Positions 32,358 to 44,330 of a DNA stretch of 64,000 nt are shown here, one piece after another. Every line of letters begins with the position of its first letter. Position 1 is the first letter of the stretch. This DNA comes from Sorghum bicolor (lineage: Eukaryota; Streptophyta; Magnoliopsida; Poales; Poaceae): assembly GCF_000003195.3 (NCBI RefSeq), contig NC_012872.2, positions 24,204,066 through 24,268,065 of the forward strand, read 5' to 3'. Both the position numbers and the translations under genes were made by a program. The notes beneath the pieces are model-generated. The model saw only the letters and a program-made list of their open reading frames with translations. It made no database searches and was not told where the DNA came from.

Positions 32358-32375
32358 TGGCGCCGTTGCCGGGGA
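32358..32375 (+). promoter_or_regulatory. AT4 primer binding site (tRNA-Asp)
   Basis: TGGCGCCGTTGCCGGGGA, a perfect complement of the tRNA-Asp 3' end, eight bases after the LTR. A shorter imperfect copy (TGGCGCCGTTATCAG) occurs inside the LTR at about 32285. Confidence 0.93.
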
Positions 32376-32655
32376 ACGTTGATTACTAATAAGGAATGAA
32401 TACAAAATTTTGAGTCATCATTTTGTATCACTAGTGTGATTAAGATTATCAATTCTCTCATACAGTTTTACCCCTGTACTTTTCTATTTTGATTATTTTA
32501 TGCAGAGTAATGTATGAATAGAAGACATCTTCTTGGAAATTTTGTTGACGACCCTGAAGCGTTATTCAAAAAAACCAGAGCTAAGCTCAGATCGTCAACA
32601 CTTCAGCACAAAAGCTTCATCCAATCAAGAAGACCGTTGAAGTTTCATCTGGAAC

Positions 32656-33563
32656 TTGTCGACGGAGTTTGAAGCCATGGCGAACCAGTCGATCCGCGAG
32701 TTCTCACCTCCCACTACGGACAACATCCGCACTGGACCTGCTGTGGAGATCGACTGCAACTTTGAGCTCAAGCATGGACTCATCAACATGGTGCAAGCCA
32801 ACCAGTTCTGTGAAAGGTGCACGAAGATGCTAGTGCTCATCTCCAACACTTCATGGAGATTTGTAGCACATTCACCTTGTCAGGAATCTCCAGAGATGCT
32901 ATACTACTTCGCCTCTTCCCATTCTCACTATTGGGGAGAGCAAAGCAGTGATTCTACGCTAGAATACTACGTGGGCACTCTGCTCCACGAACATTGTGGC
33001 TAAGTTCTTTCCCATGGGCAAGACCACTTCATGGGAAAATTACAAGTTTTCAGCAACAACATGATGAATCCGCTCTAGAAGCATGGGAGCGCTTCCAAGA
33101 CTACATCCTAGAATGTCCCCATCATGGAATGGAGAGCTGGCTACTGATGCAGACGTTTTATCATGGGCCCGGCAATAGTGCCCGTGAGACCATGGATGCT
33201 GTAGCTAGAGGAGCATTCCTATCACTCACCATATCACAAGACACAGCTCTTGTGGAGAAGATGGCGTCCAACCAAGGCTGGAATGAAGAAAGGACCCAGA
33301 CACGCAAGAGAGGTGGAATTATGCACCAGCTCAAGGAGGTAGACATGCTGTCTGCCAAGCTAGACCTGCTCATGAAGAAGCTCGATGATAAAGCTAGAGA
33401 TAAGAAGGAAGTCATGCACGTCTACGACTCTCACATGACTTGTGAGGAGTGTGGACATACTAGACATTCAGGCAATCACTGCCCTGAGATGCTTGAGGAC
33501 GTGAACTACATCATCATCATCAACAACAACAACAACAACTACAACCGTCCTCAACAAAATTAA
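32656..33563 (+). pseudogene. AT4: Athila gag, frameshifted
   Basis: Begins near ATG 32656 or 32677 (MANQSIREF). Athila-type gag blocks follow in changing frames: HLQHFMEICSTFTL, LRLFPFSLLGRAK, then a stop at the usual Trp, SFPWARPLHGKITSFQQ, WERFQDYILECPHHG. The nucleocapsid zinc knuckle CEECGHTRHSGNHC (C-x2-C-x4-H-x4-C, about 33441-33482) is intact, followed by an Asn run. Frameshifts lie near 32815 and 32990. Gag packages the element RNA. AT2 and AT6 retain only the knuckle end of this gene. Confidence 0.85.
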
Positions 33564-35160
33564 GGTTGGAATCAATAGAGTCCTAACTACTCAGGTAATT
33601 ATCAAGGTAACAATTCTTACAATAATAATAATCATTTTCCACCTCTGAGAGAGTTAGTGTCTAATCTAGGAAAGCTAATGGATAACCTATCTAACAAATT
33701 GGCATCTAATGATAAAATGTTAGAAAATATAAATAATAGAATGAATAATTTCTCTACTGCCATCAAGAATCAAATTAGCTTTAGTAAAATGATTGAATCT
33801 GAGTTAAATCAAATAGCTGCTGTTGTTCCTGCTACTGACCCCGGTATACCATCACAACCGGAAGGATTAGAATCTACAAATCTTGTAGACATTTTTGATG
33901 CAGGTAACTACTGGAATAACCCCGTTGTGGAAGTAACTACTGACCTTCTGCCGGTCAAGAGAGGCGATCCAGGACGCCCCCTCATCCCGATCTCTATCGG
34001 CATGGTGGACTTCCTTGAAGCACTCTGCGACTTTGGCTCCAGCGTCAACATTATGCCCAGTGTACTCTGTGAAAAATTCTTTACACATACTTTACTAGAA
34101 ACAACCATGTGTTTGCAGCTTGCAGATCGAACGCTAAGTTTCCCAAAGGGAATATTGAAGAACCTCTACGTCCGAGTTGGTACCTTGTACACCCCAGTAG
34201 ACTTCGTGGTGATAGAGACCGATTCTGATGAGAGGGCACCCGTCATCCTAAGGAGGCCATTCCTAAACACATCGGGAGCTGTCATCTATGCTAGTGCTGC
34301 CAAGATCAGTTTCTACATCAAGGGGAGGAAGGAGACGTTTTTCTTCAAGAACAAGACTGCACAAATCCCAAAGCAATCTCGACATGAACCAAGGAAGAGG
34401 ACCAACAGGAGTAACAGGAACAAGCAAGTGTGGACCGAGTCAGCTAAGATGGTCACTGCAGTTCCAGGAGGTCAAGATCGTCGACTTAAGTCATCGTTCC
34501 TGACCAAGAAGGACGACCCATGTATGTCAAGCATCCAGTGCTCCATTAATGAATACAACTTCCACAAGACGCTTTGCGACACCGGGTCAGGCGTCAACAT
34601 AATGGCCGCAGTCACCTATTAGCTCCTATTCGAAACCATGCCCCTAAAACCGACCTACATTCAGCTCCAGATGGTAGATCAGACATTCTGAAAGGTGGAA
34701 GGTATAGTAACTGATGTCCCTGTCAAAATAGACGATCATTTTGTCCATACAGATTTTCCGGTTATTGACATGGGAGAAGACGAGTATGATCCACCCATCA
34801 TCCTTGGGAGACCGTTCCTCAGCACCGTTAAACAATCGTTTACATTGGAACCAGAGAAGTCCACATGCACTTCCCCTCTGAGAAGGTACGCTGCTATTTT
34901 ACTGACCCTAATTATATAGTTGAAGACTCTAAGCAGGTCAGGACAAGAAGAAGACGACGCAACCGAAACCAAAGGAGGCAAATCATCAAGGACGGATGGG
35001 TAGACTACGAAGGAGAAGTGGCAAGGTCTGAAGACATACAACTTGAACAGAACTGTCCTGAGGAGACCGTAGCACCGAGTCCGATGTGGAGAGAAAAGAT
35101 AGTTATACACGAAGAGGAGGCGCCCCAGGAACCACGGACTACGCCATCTAGCGAATCCTA
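33564..35160 (+). pseudogene. AT4: spacer helix region plus tandem aspartic protease domains
   Basis: A helical Asn-rich segment (LGKLMDNLSNKLASNDKML) leads into protease domain 1, with CDFGSSVNIMP (Asp codon near 34026) and a late APVILRRPF block where the usual GRPF Gly is changed to Arg. A basic linker follows, then protease domain 2, with CDTGSGVNIMA (Asp near 34578) and PPIILGRPFLST, and a basic Arg-rich tail. A stop at about 34620 and a second after SESXDD at about 35160 end the frame. Nothing resembling reverse transcriptase follows. The same domain pair is found in AT2 and AT6. Confidence 0.82.
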
Positions 35161-36945
35161 GGACGACTGAGAAAACAGATGGTCCTGTTCGGAGGACTTA
35201 AAAAAAACCGAACGCCTTGCCAAGAGGTAAACTTGGTAGTTATCCCTTTCCTTTCAAATCATTTACTTTTTCTTAAAAATAGTTAGTTCAGTTAATCAGG
35301 TTCATATCATCTTGAGAAGAAAAATAAAAATATTAAAACCAGTAACCCCATGTGACTGTGAGTATACAAGTGGCAGAAAACCCATAACTACATTCACTGT
35401 GGTGGTATAAAAAAAATAATATAAATATTGTTCTGCTCTATAAAAATGAAAATATAAGAATAAAATTGTGATCCCACCAAAGAAAGTAGCATTTATTGAG
35501 GAGGCTCAACATGATAAAATCTAGATATTATGCTAACACCTAATCAGTTCCACAAAGCTTTGTTGTCTATTTGAGCTCCACAGAATTCAAGGATCAAGAA
35601 AACTAGCACACGAAGGACATCCTAATCGCAGTCAGGGTACTGCTAACATTTAAATACACCTATGCCACCTGCTAGCTACATCAGAAGAAATTACGTCAAA
35701 ATCCAGCTTGGGGAGAGCACCCCCATTTATCCCGCTAAGTATTTCTATCTATCTTTATACTTATACTATATTATAAAAAATTTAAAAAAATAATATACAT
35801 AACCACGAAAAACCAGATAAAGATTTTGTGTTTATATATATATATATATATCTTTTGCTTAGTGTGCTTAATAAATAAATAAAGTGGCTATGCCAAATTG
35901 AATCTTAATAAAACTCTAGCATGGATATGATGAATAGTTGCTCTACCTAATTTTCAAATTTGAGTTCTCTCTCTAGTTTATACATAACTGTTATAATTTA
36001 AAACTTGCTCTAAAAACCTAAACTTGTAGGAAAAGAACTTGATCTGAAGTCTAAGTTGTTAACGAATATGATATGGGAGGGTTGAGCTGCTGTTTATCTG
36101 TTCCTAGAGATGCTAGAATTATGGAGAATTTTATCTTTGAAAATCACTAAAATATCACATGATGAGTTCCTGTATGATGAGAGTTTAAATTTCTACCACA
36201 GCCATACATACATGCTTGCTAGACTTTGAGCCACACATTTACTTTTTACTGCTTATGAGCATTGAGTGTGGTCAAGCTGTGTAGACCATTAGGAGCTTGT
36301 CATGCGGTTAAAATCAAGATTCACTTGCACGTTCACTCACACATGCTGCTTCTACTCTAGAAGTACGCATCCACATATATCCACTCATTTGCATCTCCAG
36401 AGCCACCCAAAAGTATTCTACTCCTAATCCGGGAGATAATAGCCAAAAACATTCTCCTATTCCTATTTTTCCCTGTGAAATAAATGCTCAAGTTATCTTG
36501 GTTACTACCACTTGCTATATTATTTCAAGAAATGAGTGCTCTAAAAAAAAGAAAAAAGGGAAAGGATACGAGGAAATAAAAAGGAGCAAGTGCCCGGAAC
36601 CTCGAAAGAAAAGAAAAAGTGAGACGAGATGTAAAAATGGACAAGTGTCCGACAGTAGAATTAGGGGTACAAAATACCCACCTAAGAGGAAAGAAAAAGA
36701 AAATGTAGAGCATCTCATTCTCCTCAAAAAGTATCAAAAGAGCAAGAATGGTAAGTATCCCCTCAAAAGGGCAAAAAGTAGAATTAGACTTTCACCATTT
36801 TTATCACCATCATCACCATACACCATTCATTTCGCCACACATGCACATCTTGATTTGACTTATTGACCTGTTTCTCTGGATCCATGGTTTGACTATGCAA
36901 TAAATGTCTTGTAAATATGTATACTTTATCTCCCACCTATGAGCT
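35161..36945 (+). other. AT4 noncoding internal region, first part
   Basis: About 1.8 kb of AT-rich sequence homologous to AT2 and AT6 after the protease. It contains the G-run block CAGCTTGGGGAGAGCACCCCC (35703-35724) and a short TA microsatellite (about 35833-35850). No coding is supported. Confidence 0.7.
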
Positions 36946-39006
36946 TGTAAGGACCTTGATGTCGCCTAGAGGGGGGTGAAAAGGTGTATCTAAAAATTTC
37001 TACACAACTCAAAGTCACTTGTCAGCAACTGTCGGAAGTGATGACAGTTTAGGTCGGAACTTCCGACGTCGTTAGAAGTTCCAACACAAACTGTCAGAAG
37101 TTCCGACGCTTACAGGAAATGAACTACAAGTGCTTAAATGAACTTTGTGAATCCAATAACTTACAACCCCACTTCCTAGTGGTAAGATGAAGTTATTCAA
37201 GTGCTTCCTTCACCTTAGAGAGCCACCAATTTGTAGATCGGGACCAAACCCTAGAATCACAAATAAACAAATAGAGAGCAACACAAATAGCAAGAACACA
37301 AAGCGACAAGGTATTTATCCTGTGGTTCAGCTTGCCACCAAGGCTTGCCTATGTCCATGTTGTTGAGGAAGCCACACAGGCTTTTCGGGTCTCTTTCAAC
37401 CCTATCCTCGTTCTCAAGTCAAGAGAGCAATCTCTTGAGATGAGGGGTGATTTGACTAGATGATTTGAGTGATTACAAACCTCCCGGAGCTACCACATAA
37501 GTTGGAAGCTCCACGGGCAACGCCTAGCCAGCTAGGAGCCTTGCTCCAAGAGTAACAAACAGAAATCCAACCGGCTTGAAAAAGAAATCAAGTGCTCAAG
37601 CTTTGCTTTGATGTTTCTCTCACAAAGAATCCTTCTCTCACTCAATCCCTTGCAAGATTTGAAGTTAGGAGCAAAGGGGATAGAAGAGAGGAGCTTTTGG
37701 GAGCTAGAGAGGTGCTCTTCTGAAGATTTGGTCGAGTGAATAAGTTGGCCAACGGTTAGAAGCATCGAGAAAGCTTTTTATACAAGAAGCTGAAAACAAA
37801 CCGTTCAGATCTACGTCGGAAGTTCCGACATGGATCTCGGGACTTCTGACATACACTAAAAATACTGTTCACCTTAGTCAGAAGTTTACACAAAACCAGT
37901 CAACGTTATCAGTTCCGACACACGTCATCAGTTCCGACGCGTCATCAGTTCTGACACACGTCATCACTTCTGACACGTCATCAGTTCTGACGTATGTCAG
38001 GAGTTCCGACACAAGCGCGAGCAGAGGTAGCAAGAGGGCCAAGTGTCAGGACTTCTAACGAACGTCATCAGTTCCGACATGCGTCATCAGTTTCGAAGCG
38101 CGTCGGGACTTCCGACGCAAGCGCGAGCAGAGGTAGCAATAGGGCCAGGTGTCGGGACTTCCAACGAACGTCATCACTTTCGACATGCATCATCAGTTCC
38201 GACGCGCGTCGGGACTTCCGACACCCCAAGTCATACAAAACTATTCTACGTGCTCGTGAAGTGCTAGAGTGTCTCTCTTTTGATTTAGTTTTAATACTTG
38301 AGCACTCTATCTTCCTCAGACCAACTAAATTTGCATCCCTCTTTATAGTACGACATATCCTAAACTCAAGATCAAAAGTATATAACCATTTTAACCACTC
38401 GAGTCTTCAGTGTCTTCATATGCCAGTTCTCACTATCACTTCATTAGGGATGCAATTAACTTTGTCTCCTCTCTTTGAGTAAATATAGCTTGAACATGTG
38501 ACTTGAATCATTTCAACACATGTGAGTTCAATCTATGGCTTCAAGTCACTTCCACAAATGATTTGATCCTTAACACAATATAACTCCTCATAGCTCAATT
38601 AGTACCTCGACTCAATGCAAGTACTCTCTTCTTCACCTTAGCCATGGTACCTTGGTCTACAAGCCATTGCTTGCCCTTCACCTTTGCTTAGTCCCTTGAA
38701 GCCCTTTCCTTGCTATCTTCACCCTATCAAGCCATACTCAATTCACATCATGTTAAGCATCCATTGAAAAACCATTTCTTCAATATTGTGATCCTTGCTT
38801 GAATATCTTCTTGATATGAGTGTTGATATCAATCAAGCTTCAGTTTATAACAATACACAACTTTGGTCTTCATTTGAACATTATATGAAATACCATCAAG
38901 TTTGCTTTCTTGTTGAAACTTTGATACACTTAGCAAACTTGTTAGACCTTTAACTGTGTTGTCATTTAATTCACCAAAACTCACTAAAGGGCTAGATGCA
39001 CATACA
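36946..39006 (-). mobile_element. Solo LTR of a copia (Sirevirus-like) element
   Basis: 2061 bp from TGTAAGGACC to GCACATACA (plus-strand view), flanked by GAGCT at 36941-36945 and 39007-39011. Its start (CCTAGAGGGGGGTGAA) matches the corresponding end of the Sirevirus LTR at 55901, so it lies in minus orientation. It carries many TCGGAAGTTCCGAC-like palindromes at 37020-37110 and 37800-38225. No internal sequence remains, so it arose by LTR-LTR recombination. Confidence 0.85.
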
Positions 39007-39462
39007 GAGCTCCAGATTTCAAAAGCCTGATTAAAGTAGGGTGAGAGAGAAGGCAAGGTCACTATGCTTAATACCACAAATACTACATACTTTGAGAGAA
39101 GGCATATACCATCATTGCCTTGGTAAGGATCGAGAAATACCACAAAAGAGAGATCTGAGAGAGTCATACAAGGAATATCTGAGTTTTATTTGAAAATCTG
39201 CAAAAAACTCCAGAGCTATAGCTGATCAAGAATAAGAAACATGGCGCTTGACTAGACCGTTCTATCTTTTAACTACTCAAGACAGAAGTGACGGTCACAT
39301 GTCCCATGGTCAAAGGTAAAATGAGTAAGTTTTAAGTCTTGACAGTTTACTCTAACTCAGAGATGAGACCTCATTTGAAAGCATGTGTACCGTCAACTTT
39401 TAAAGGCATTACAACCGCTTCTGATCCATCATAGAATCCTTGCTCAAAGACGAGCAAGAGGT
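39007..39462 (+). other. AT4 noncoding internal region, second part
   Basis: Continuation of the AT4 internal region after the solo LTR, homologous to AT2 4916-5350 on the opposite strand. No coding. Confidence 0.7.
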
Positions 39463-39476
39463 AAGCTTGGGGGAGT
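39463..39476 (+). promoter_or_regulatory. AT4 polypurine tract
   Basis: AAGCTTGGGGGAGT directly before the LTR start at 39477, the same as in AT2. Confidence 0.9.
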
Positions 39477-41105
39477 TGTTGACGGTCCTTAAGTATCAAA
39501 TATAATCAACAAATAAATAGAGAAAAGAACCCAAATGCAAACGACACCCAGACTTAGGATTTTATCTGACAGAATTCCACAAGTTTTGGTATTTGTCTAT
39601 TTCTACAGGGGGGTATCAGAATTATGGAGGAAAGGCTCACACATCGGGTTTACATAGAGATATTAATGTGTCGTGCAATTATCCAACATCTAGAAGAGTC
39701 GAGAAGCCACGGGAACGAGCGGGAGGCCGAGTGGGCCTGGGGACAGGGCGCCCGCCCTGGCTGAGCAGCCAATAAAGCTGAGTCTCATGGATCATGCTCC
39801 ACCGACCTAAGGGATTAAGGAAAATCATGCGATTCAGGTCGGTTTGATTCGACGACCCATATTCATTTGGAGGGACTATATAAGTAGGCCCCCTAGCCCC
39901 GAGAGGAGAGGACCTCTAAAACCCTAATTCATTCATTCATCTCGGGAGAAGAAGTATTTGATCAAGCCCTGGAGCCACCACATCAACTAGATCTCTAGTT
40001 TAGCATAGCTACATAGGATTAGAACTAGAAGGAGTTAATCTTCGATTGGTTTCCGGATCTGTGAAGAGGATTCTTGGTAATTCCTCTACTGTTCTTCATT
40101 TGTTCATCATTGTTCTTCAGTATTATGAATATGACTTTGTTCTACTTCAATATATTGATTATGACTTTGCTCTACTTGTTTATATTTGGAATTATATCGT
40201 TCTTAGTTTATAGTTATATGCTTGGCTTAGTTAGATTGAAATTATATACATGTTTAGGATCGTATAGCGTTTATCCATGTGTACAGTGGGTAAATAATAA
40301 GTATTGTGTAGGCGTAGTGCCTATACTATATTTATCTGCGATTGTACCCTATATGCTGGATCGCGGGGTAGTTCGTGGTGGTGACAGCTCCATTGATTCT
40401 TATATAGTCCCCCTCCCGTGTATAGGGTAGGCAGAGCAACATTATTACAGGGGAGTGATTGCTATGTTTCTCATCTTCCTTGATAATATCACTATGCATG
40501 GGCGTAGTCCTGTCTCGTAACGATTGCCAAGTATAATTGCACTAACTATGATATGCTAGACTTTGTAGTTAGGAATAACTTAGGAAATATTCTTGTAGTT
40601 CATTCTAATTCCATGCTAATGACTTGCTAGAATATCTCTTGAGGTGCTTATCATTATTATATGTCTCTTGTTATGCTGATCAGATTAATTATCTTTGTCA
40701 CCAATCATACTTTATCTATATTTTATATGACATTTATCCCTGTATGAAAGAGATAAATAAATGCTCTCTATTAAACATGCAATGATAGATACTCAATTCC
40801 ATATTTCATTCCATAATCAACATTGATGATTAGCAATCCCTTCCCAGTGGTAAAAATATAAATAACAATACCCAGGATACTTCCCAGTTAAAATGCTACA
40901 TCAGTATTAATTTGTGCACTTGCAGATCTCATTTATTATTCATTCAGAAGAGGAATTGCATATTTCAATACCGCGTCTCTCATGTCATGCTGGGGATGAC
41001 AACTTGGCTTAAGTGGCATGAGGGATAGGTTTGACATTTTTAGCGTCGTTATCAGAATTAGAAAACTAAGTCTACTTTTGCTAATGACGTTAAGAATGCT
41101 CAACA
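39477..41105 (+). repeat. AT4 3' LTR
   Basis: 1629 bp, TGTTGACGG to GCTCAACA. TATATAAG at 39877-39884, and the opposed TATATAAG on the minus strand at 40399-40406. Confidence 0.9.
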
Positions 41106-41164
41106 CGCCGCTATTGATTAGGTCCATCATTGCATCATCCATGTTGTCATTCGGATTGGCCATT
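41106..41164 (-). pseudogene. CACTA: tnpA-like gene, start of first exon
   Basis: On the minus strand ATG 41164 opens MANPNDNMDDAMMDLINSG, which continues beyond AT4 at 30695 as NLDSQGEDDGSHYFADYEEL. The acidic N terminus resembles other CACTA tnpA-like proteins. It was cut by AT4. Confidence 0.65.
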
Positions 41165-41593
41165 TCTGCAAATTGGATCAAGTGTTAAAAGTTATTTCTC
41201 AAACGCAGAAGTATTTGACGTGATCAACATAAATTATTTGGATAGGCTAAACTTAGACAATATTTGGATACAAGAGCTATAGTGCATAGAGGGCTAAATA
41301 TTTATATGTATTAAAATATTTATCCACACATTTTGGGATTTTTATCATAAAGATAAAGATAGCTTTTGAGTGGTTTTAAGAGGATTTTTATCGTAAAATA
41401 TTTGTCTACATATTATCTAATGAATATTTTAATACATATAAATATTTATCAATAAGTAAATCTAGATGTGTAACTTTTTTATAAATATCTAAAAAACGAA
41501 AGCAGTTCCATTTTTTGTCCATTAACTATTGCATAGATAGAAATATGATATATATGCTACATAGAAATATGATAAATAAAAACGCCACTGCAG
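41165..41593. other. AT-rich stretch upstream of the tnpA-like exon
   Basis: About 430 bp, AT-rich, with the repeated phrase GAGGGCTAAATATTTATATG (again near 41990). No gene; probably CACTA leader or intron sequence. Confidence 0.4.
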
Positions 41594-41945
41594 GATGTAA
41601 TTAATTTGCGAGACAAATTTGGGACATAAATTTTTTGCAAGTAAACAAGGCCCTCCATATATATGTTTACAACATGTAATTAATTTGCGAGATAAATTTT
41701 TTGCAAGTAAACAAGGCCTCCATATATATGTTTACACCATATAATTAATTTGCAAGATAAATTTGCGAGATAAATTTTTTGCAAGTAAACAAGGCCCTCC
41801 ATATATATGTTTACAGCATGTAATTAATTTGCGAGACAAATTTGCGAGACAAATATGATAAACGAAAGCACTTCCATATATATGTATACATCATGTAATT
41901 AATTTGCGAGACAAATTTTTTGGAAGTAAACAAGGCCTTAGCAAG
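41594..41945. repeat. Five tandem copies of a 64-84 bp AT-rich unit
   Basis: Units built from ATGTAATTAATTTGCGAGA, AAATTTTTTGCAAGTAAAC, AAGGCC and TCCATATATATGTTTACA. The unit boundary AAGGCC plus TTTACTTGC on the reverse strand resembles the ends of grass MITEs starting GGCCTTGTTTA. Some units have an internal doubling of TTTGCGAGACAAA. Confidence 0.7.
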
Positions 41946-42011
41946 AGCTAGTTAGCTAAAAATTAGATAAAATTAGCTATACTACATAGAGGGCTAAATA
42001 TGTATATGTAT

Positions 42012-42490
42012 GGTCCTGTTTAGTTCCCACTCAATAACTTTTTTCCTTGTTCCATTGAACGCTTAGACATATGTAGAGTATTAAATATAGAGAAAAAATA
42101 ACTAATTATACAGTTCATAGGAAAACTGTGAGACAAACCTTTTAAGCTTAATTAGTTTATGTTAGCCATAATTGCTATAATAACACAGATATGCTAATAA
42201 CGGATTAGTTAGATATAATAAATTTGTCTCATAGTTTTTAGAGAAATTATGTAATTAATTTTTTAATTAATATCCAAACTGTTCTTTCGATATTTCATAA
42301 AATATTTGATACAACAACTAAGGACTTGTTTAGTTTCGAAAATTTTTTGGTTTTTGGTAATGTAGCACTTTTGTTTTTATTTGACAAATATATCATATAA
42401 ATTACACTGTAATTATGGCTAACATAAACTAGTTAAGCTTCTACATAGGATAAATAACAAATAACTAATTACAACTAAGGCCTTAGCAAC
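42012..42490. mobile_element. MITE-like sequences (GGTCCTGTTTAGTTCCC type)
   Basis: Starts GGTCCTGTTTAGTTCCC at 42012 with a degenerate reverse copy near 42315-42325; a second, related start GGACTTGTTTAGTTTCG follows at 42322. This resembles short non-autonomous DNA elements that are abundant in panicoid grasses. Target duplications could not be fixed, so the superfamily is left open. Confidence 0.4.
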
Positions 42491-42639
42491 ACACTGTAAA
42501 AAACAATTACAAATTTCAAGTTTGTACACAAGAAAAATTATATCATATAAATTATATCATACAAAGGATAAATTATAAATAGAAATTATATCATACAACA
42601 GAGCGCTCAACACAGTTTTTTAAAAAAATCATCACAAGT

Positions 42640-42990
42640 GCCGGCCGAGAATTATACTGCAAGCTTACGGTGGCGACCGAGAGAAGAAGCTCACAACGAG
42701 GCGGCCGAGAGAAGAAGCTCGCGCAGCGGCGCCGGAGAAGAAGCCCGCGCGGCATCAGAGAAGAAGCTTGCAACGGTCGCTAGAGAAGAAAGCAGCACCG
42801 GTAGTACGGTGGCAGCGCTACTCGGCTCGGGCCAGGGACGAGGGGTGGCTGCGGCGGCGGCGCTCCTAGGCTCGAGACGACGGCGCTCAGCGTGGGACGA
42901 GGGCTCGAGACGAGGGCGCTCGGCCGGGGACGAGGGCGCGAGGCGACGGCGAGGAGCGACGTGTGGCAAAGGAAGAAAATAGGGCAACGT
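42640..42990. other. GC-rich tract upstream of the CACTA tnpA-like gene
   Basis: About 350 bp, very GC-rich in an AT-rich setting, with repeated GAGAAGAAGC motifs. Frames in it look like composition artefacts. GC-rich leaders next to the subterminal repeats are common in grass CACTA elements, so this may be the 5' leader. Confidence 0.45.
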
Positions 42991-43024
42991 CAAACTGGAT
43001 CGAGGAGAAAGATGCAGAAAATTT

Positions 43025-43195
43025 CAGTCTCGGAGTGTATCACCAACCGGGACTAAAAGATCTTTAGTCCCTGTTAGTGATAGGCACCGGGACTTAAGGT
43101 CGAACCTTTAGTCCTGGTTCGTGGCTGGAACTGGGACTAAATGCAGCCTTTAGTCCCGGTTGTTGTTTTGCATCGGGACTAAAGGTATTTTTGCC
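43025..43195. repeat. CACTA-type subterminal repeats
   Basis: Several inverted copies of CCGGGACTAAAG / CTTTAGTCCCGG (for example near 43050, 43090-43110, 43150 and 43175). Such clusters form the subterminal transposase-binding arrays of CACTA transposons. No clear CACTA/TAGTG terminus is next to it. Confidence 0.6.
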
Positions 43196-43196
43196 G

Positions 43197-44221
43197 TTTC
43201 TTATTTATTTATGTTTATAATAATTAGATTAATTTTGTTAATTGCATAGTAAATAAAAGAATAGGTATTAATTTGTTAAAAAATAATAGTTCCATTTTTT
43301 TTGTTTAATTGCTTACATAATAAATTTGTGAACATAAAATATTTCCATCTCTTATAATTGCAAACTTAAATATGAAAAATAATTAGTATTTTGTCAATGC
43401 AAAAATGTATTACTTAAATTTAATATCTTAAAGTAGGTGTTTTTGACCGAAAATTTGTTTGTGCATTATTTAGACGTAAATTTTGTTCATTTATCATCAT
43501 TTATCTCCAAAATCGTGATATACGTGATATTCACCATTACATCGGATTATTTTTTAAATATTTCTTTTCTATTTCTTATTTATTTATGCTTACAATAATT
43601 AGATTAATTTTGTTAATTGCATAGTAAATAAAATAATTTGTATTAATTGTTAAAAAATAATAGTTCCATTTCTTTTTGTCTAATTGCTTATATAATAAAT
43701 TTGGGAACATAAAATCTTTTTATCTCTTATAATAGCAAACTTAAATATAAAAAATAATTAGTATTATGTTAATGCAAAAATGTATTAATTAATTTTAATA
43801 TCTTAAAGTAGGTGTTTTTGACAGAAAATTTGTTTGTGCATTATTTGAACGTAAATTTTGTTCATTTATCCTCATGTATCTTCAAAATCGTGATATACGT
43901 GATATTCACCATTACATCGGATTATTTTTTAAAGATTTCTTTTCTATTTCTTATTTATTTATGCTTACAATAATTAGATTAATTTTGTTAATTGCATAGT
44001 AAATAAAAGAATTTGTATTAATTTGTTAAAAAATAACAGTTCCATTTCTTTTTGTCTAATTGCTTACATAATAAATTTGGGAACTTAAAATCTTTTCATC
44101 TCTTATAATAGCAAACTTAAATATACAAAATAATTAGTATTTTGTTAATGCTAAAATGTATTACTTAATTTTAATATCTTAAAGTAGGTGTCAAATTTGG
44201 TGTTTTTGACAGAAAATTTGC
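43197..44221. repeat. 375-bp tandem repeat, about 2.7 copies
   Basis: Copies start TTTCTTATTTATTTATG at 43197, 43572 and 43947, a spacing of exactly 375 bp both times; the third stops near 44221. The unit is about 80 percent A+T. The shared phrase CGTGATATACGTGATATTCACC is split over several near-palindromes. Confidence 0.85.
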
Positions 44222-44330
44222 TTCCCACAAGTCATTTCATTATTTGAAGTGATATAAAATAAGAAAAACTAATATAAACATCTTAAGTTACAATTGTCAC
44301 ATACACATACTCTAATGCAATATATTTATT

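Larger units (their letters stand above)
30696..41105 (+). mobile_element. AT4: Athila-type element with gag and tandem protease, no RT or integrase
   Basis: LTR pair 30696-32349 and 39477-41105, flanked by CGCAG (30691-30695) and CGCCG (41106-41110), a 5-bp duplication with one change. Order: LTR, tRNA-Asp primer site, gag, tandem protease, noncoding block with a solo LTR inside, polypurine tract, LTR. No polymerase or integrase is present, so it is non-autonomous. It interrupts the first exon of the CACTA tnpA-like gene. Confidence 0.88.

Noticed and set aside
33510..33550. Asn-codon run as a CRISPR-like or regulatory repeat
   Set aside because: It is a (AAC)n low-complexity linker of Athila gag after the zinc knuckle.
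42638..42993. Arg/Ala-rich ORFs on both strands
   Set aside because: GC-rich CACTA leader sequence; no domain and no support for translation.
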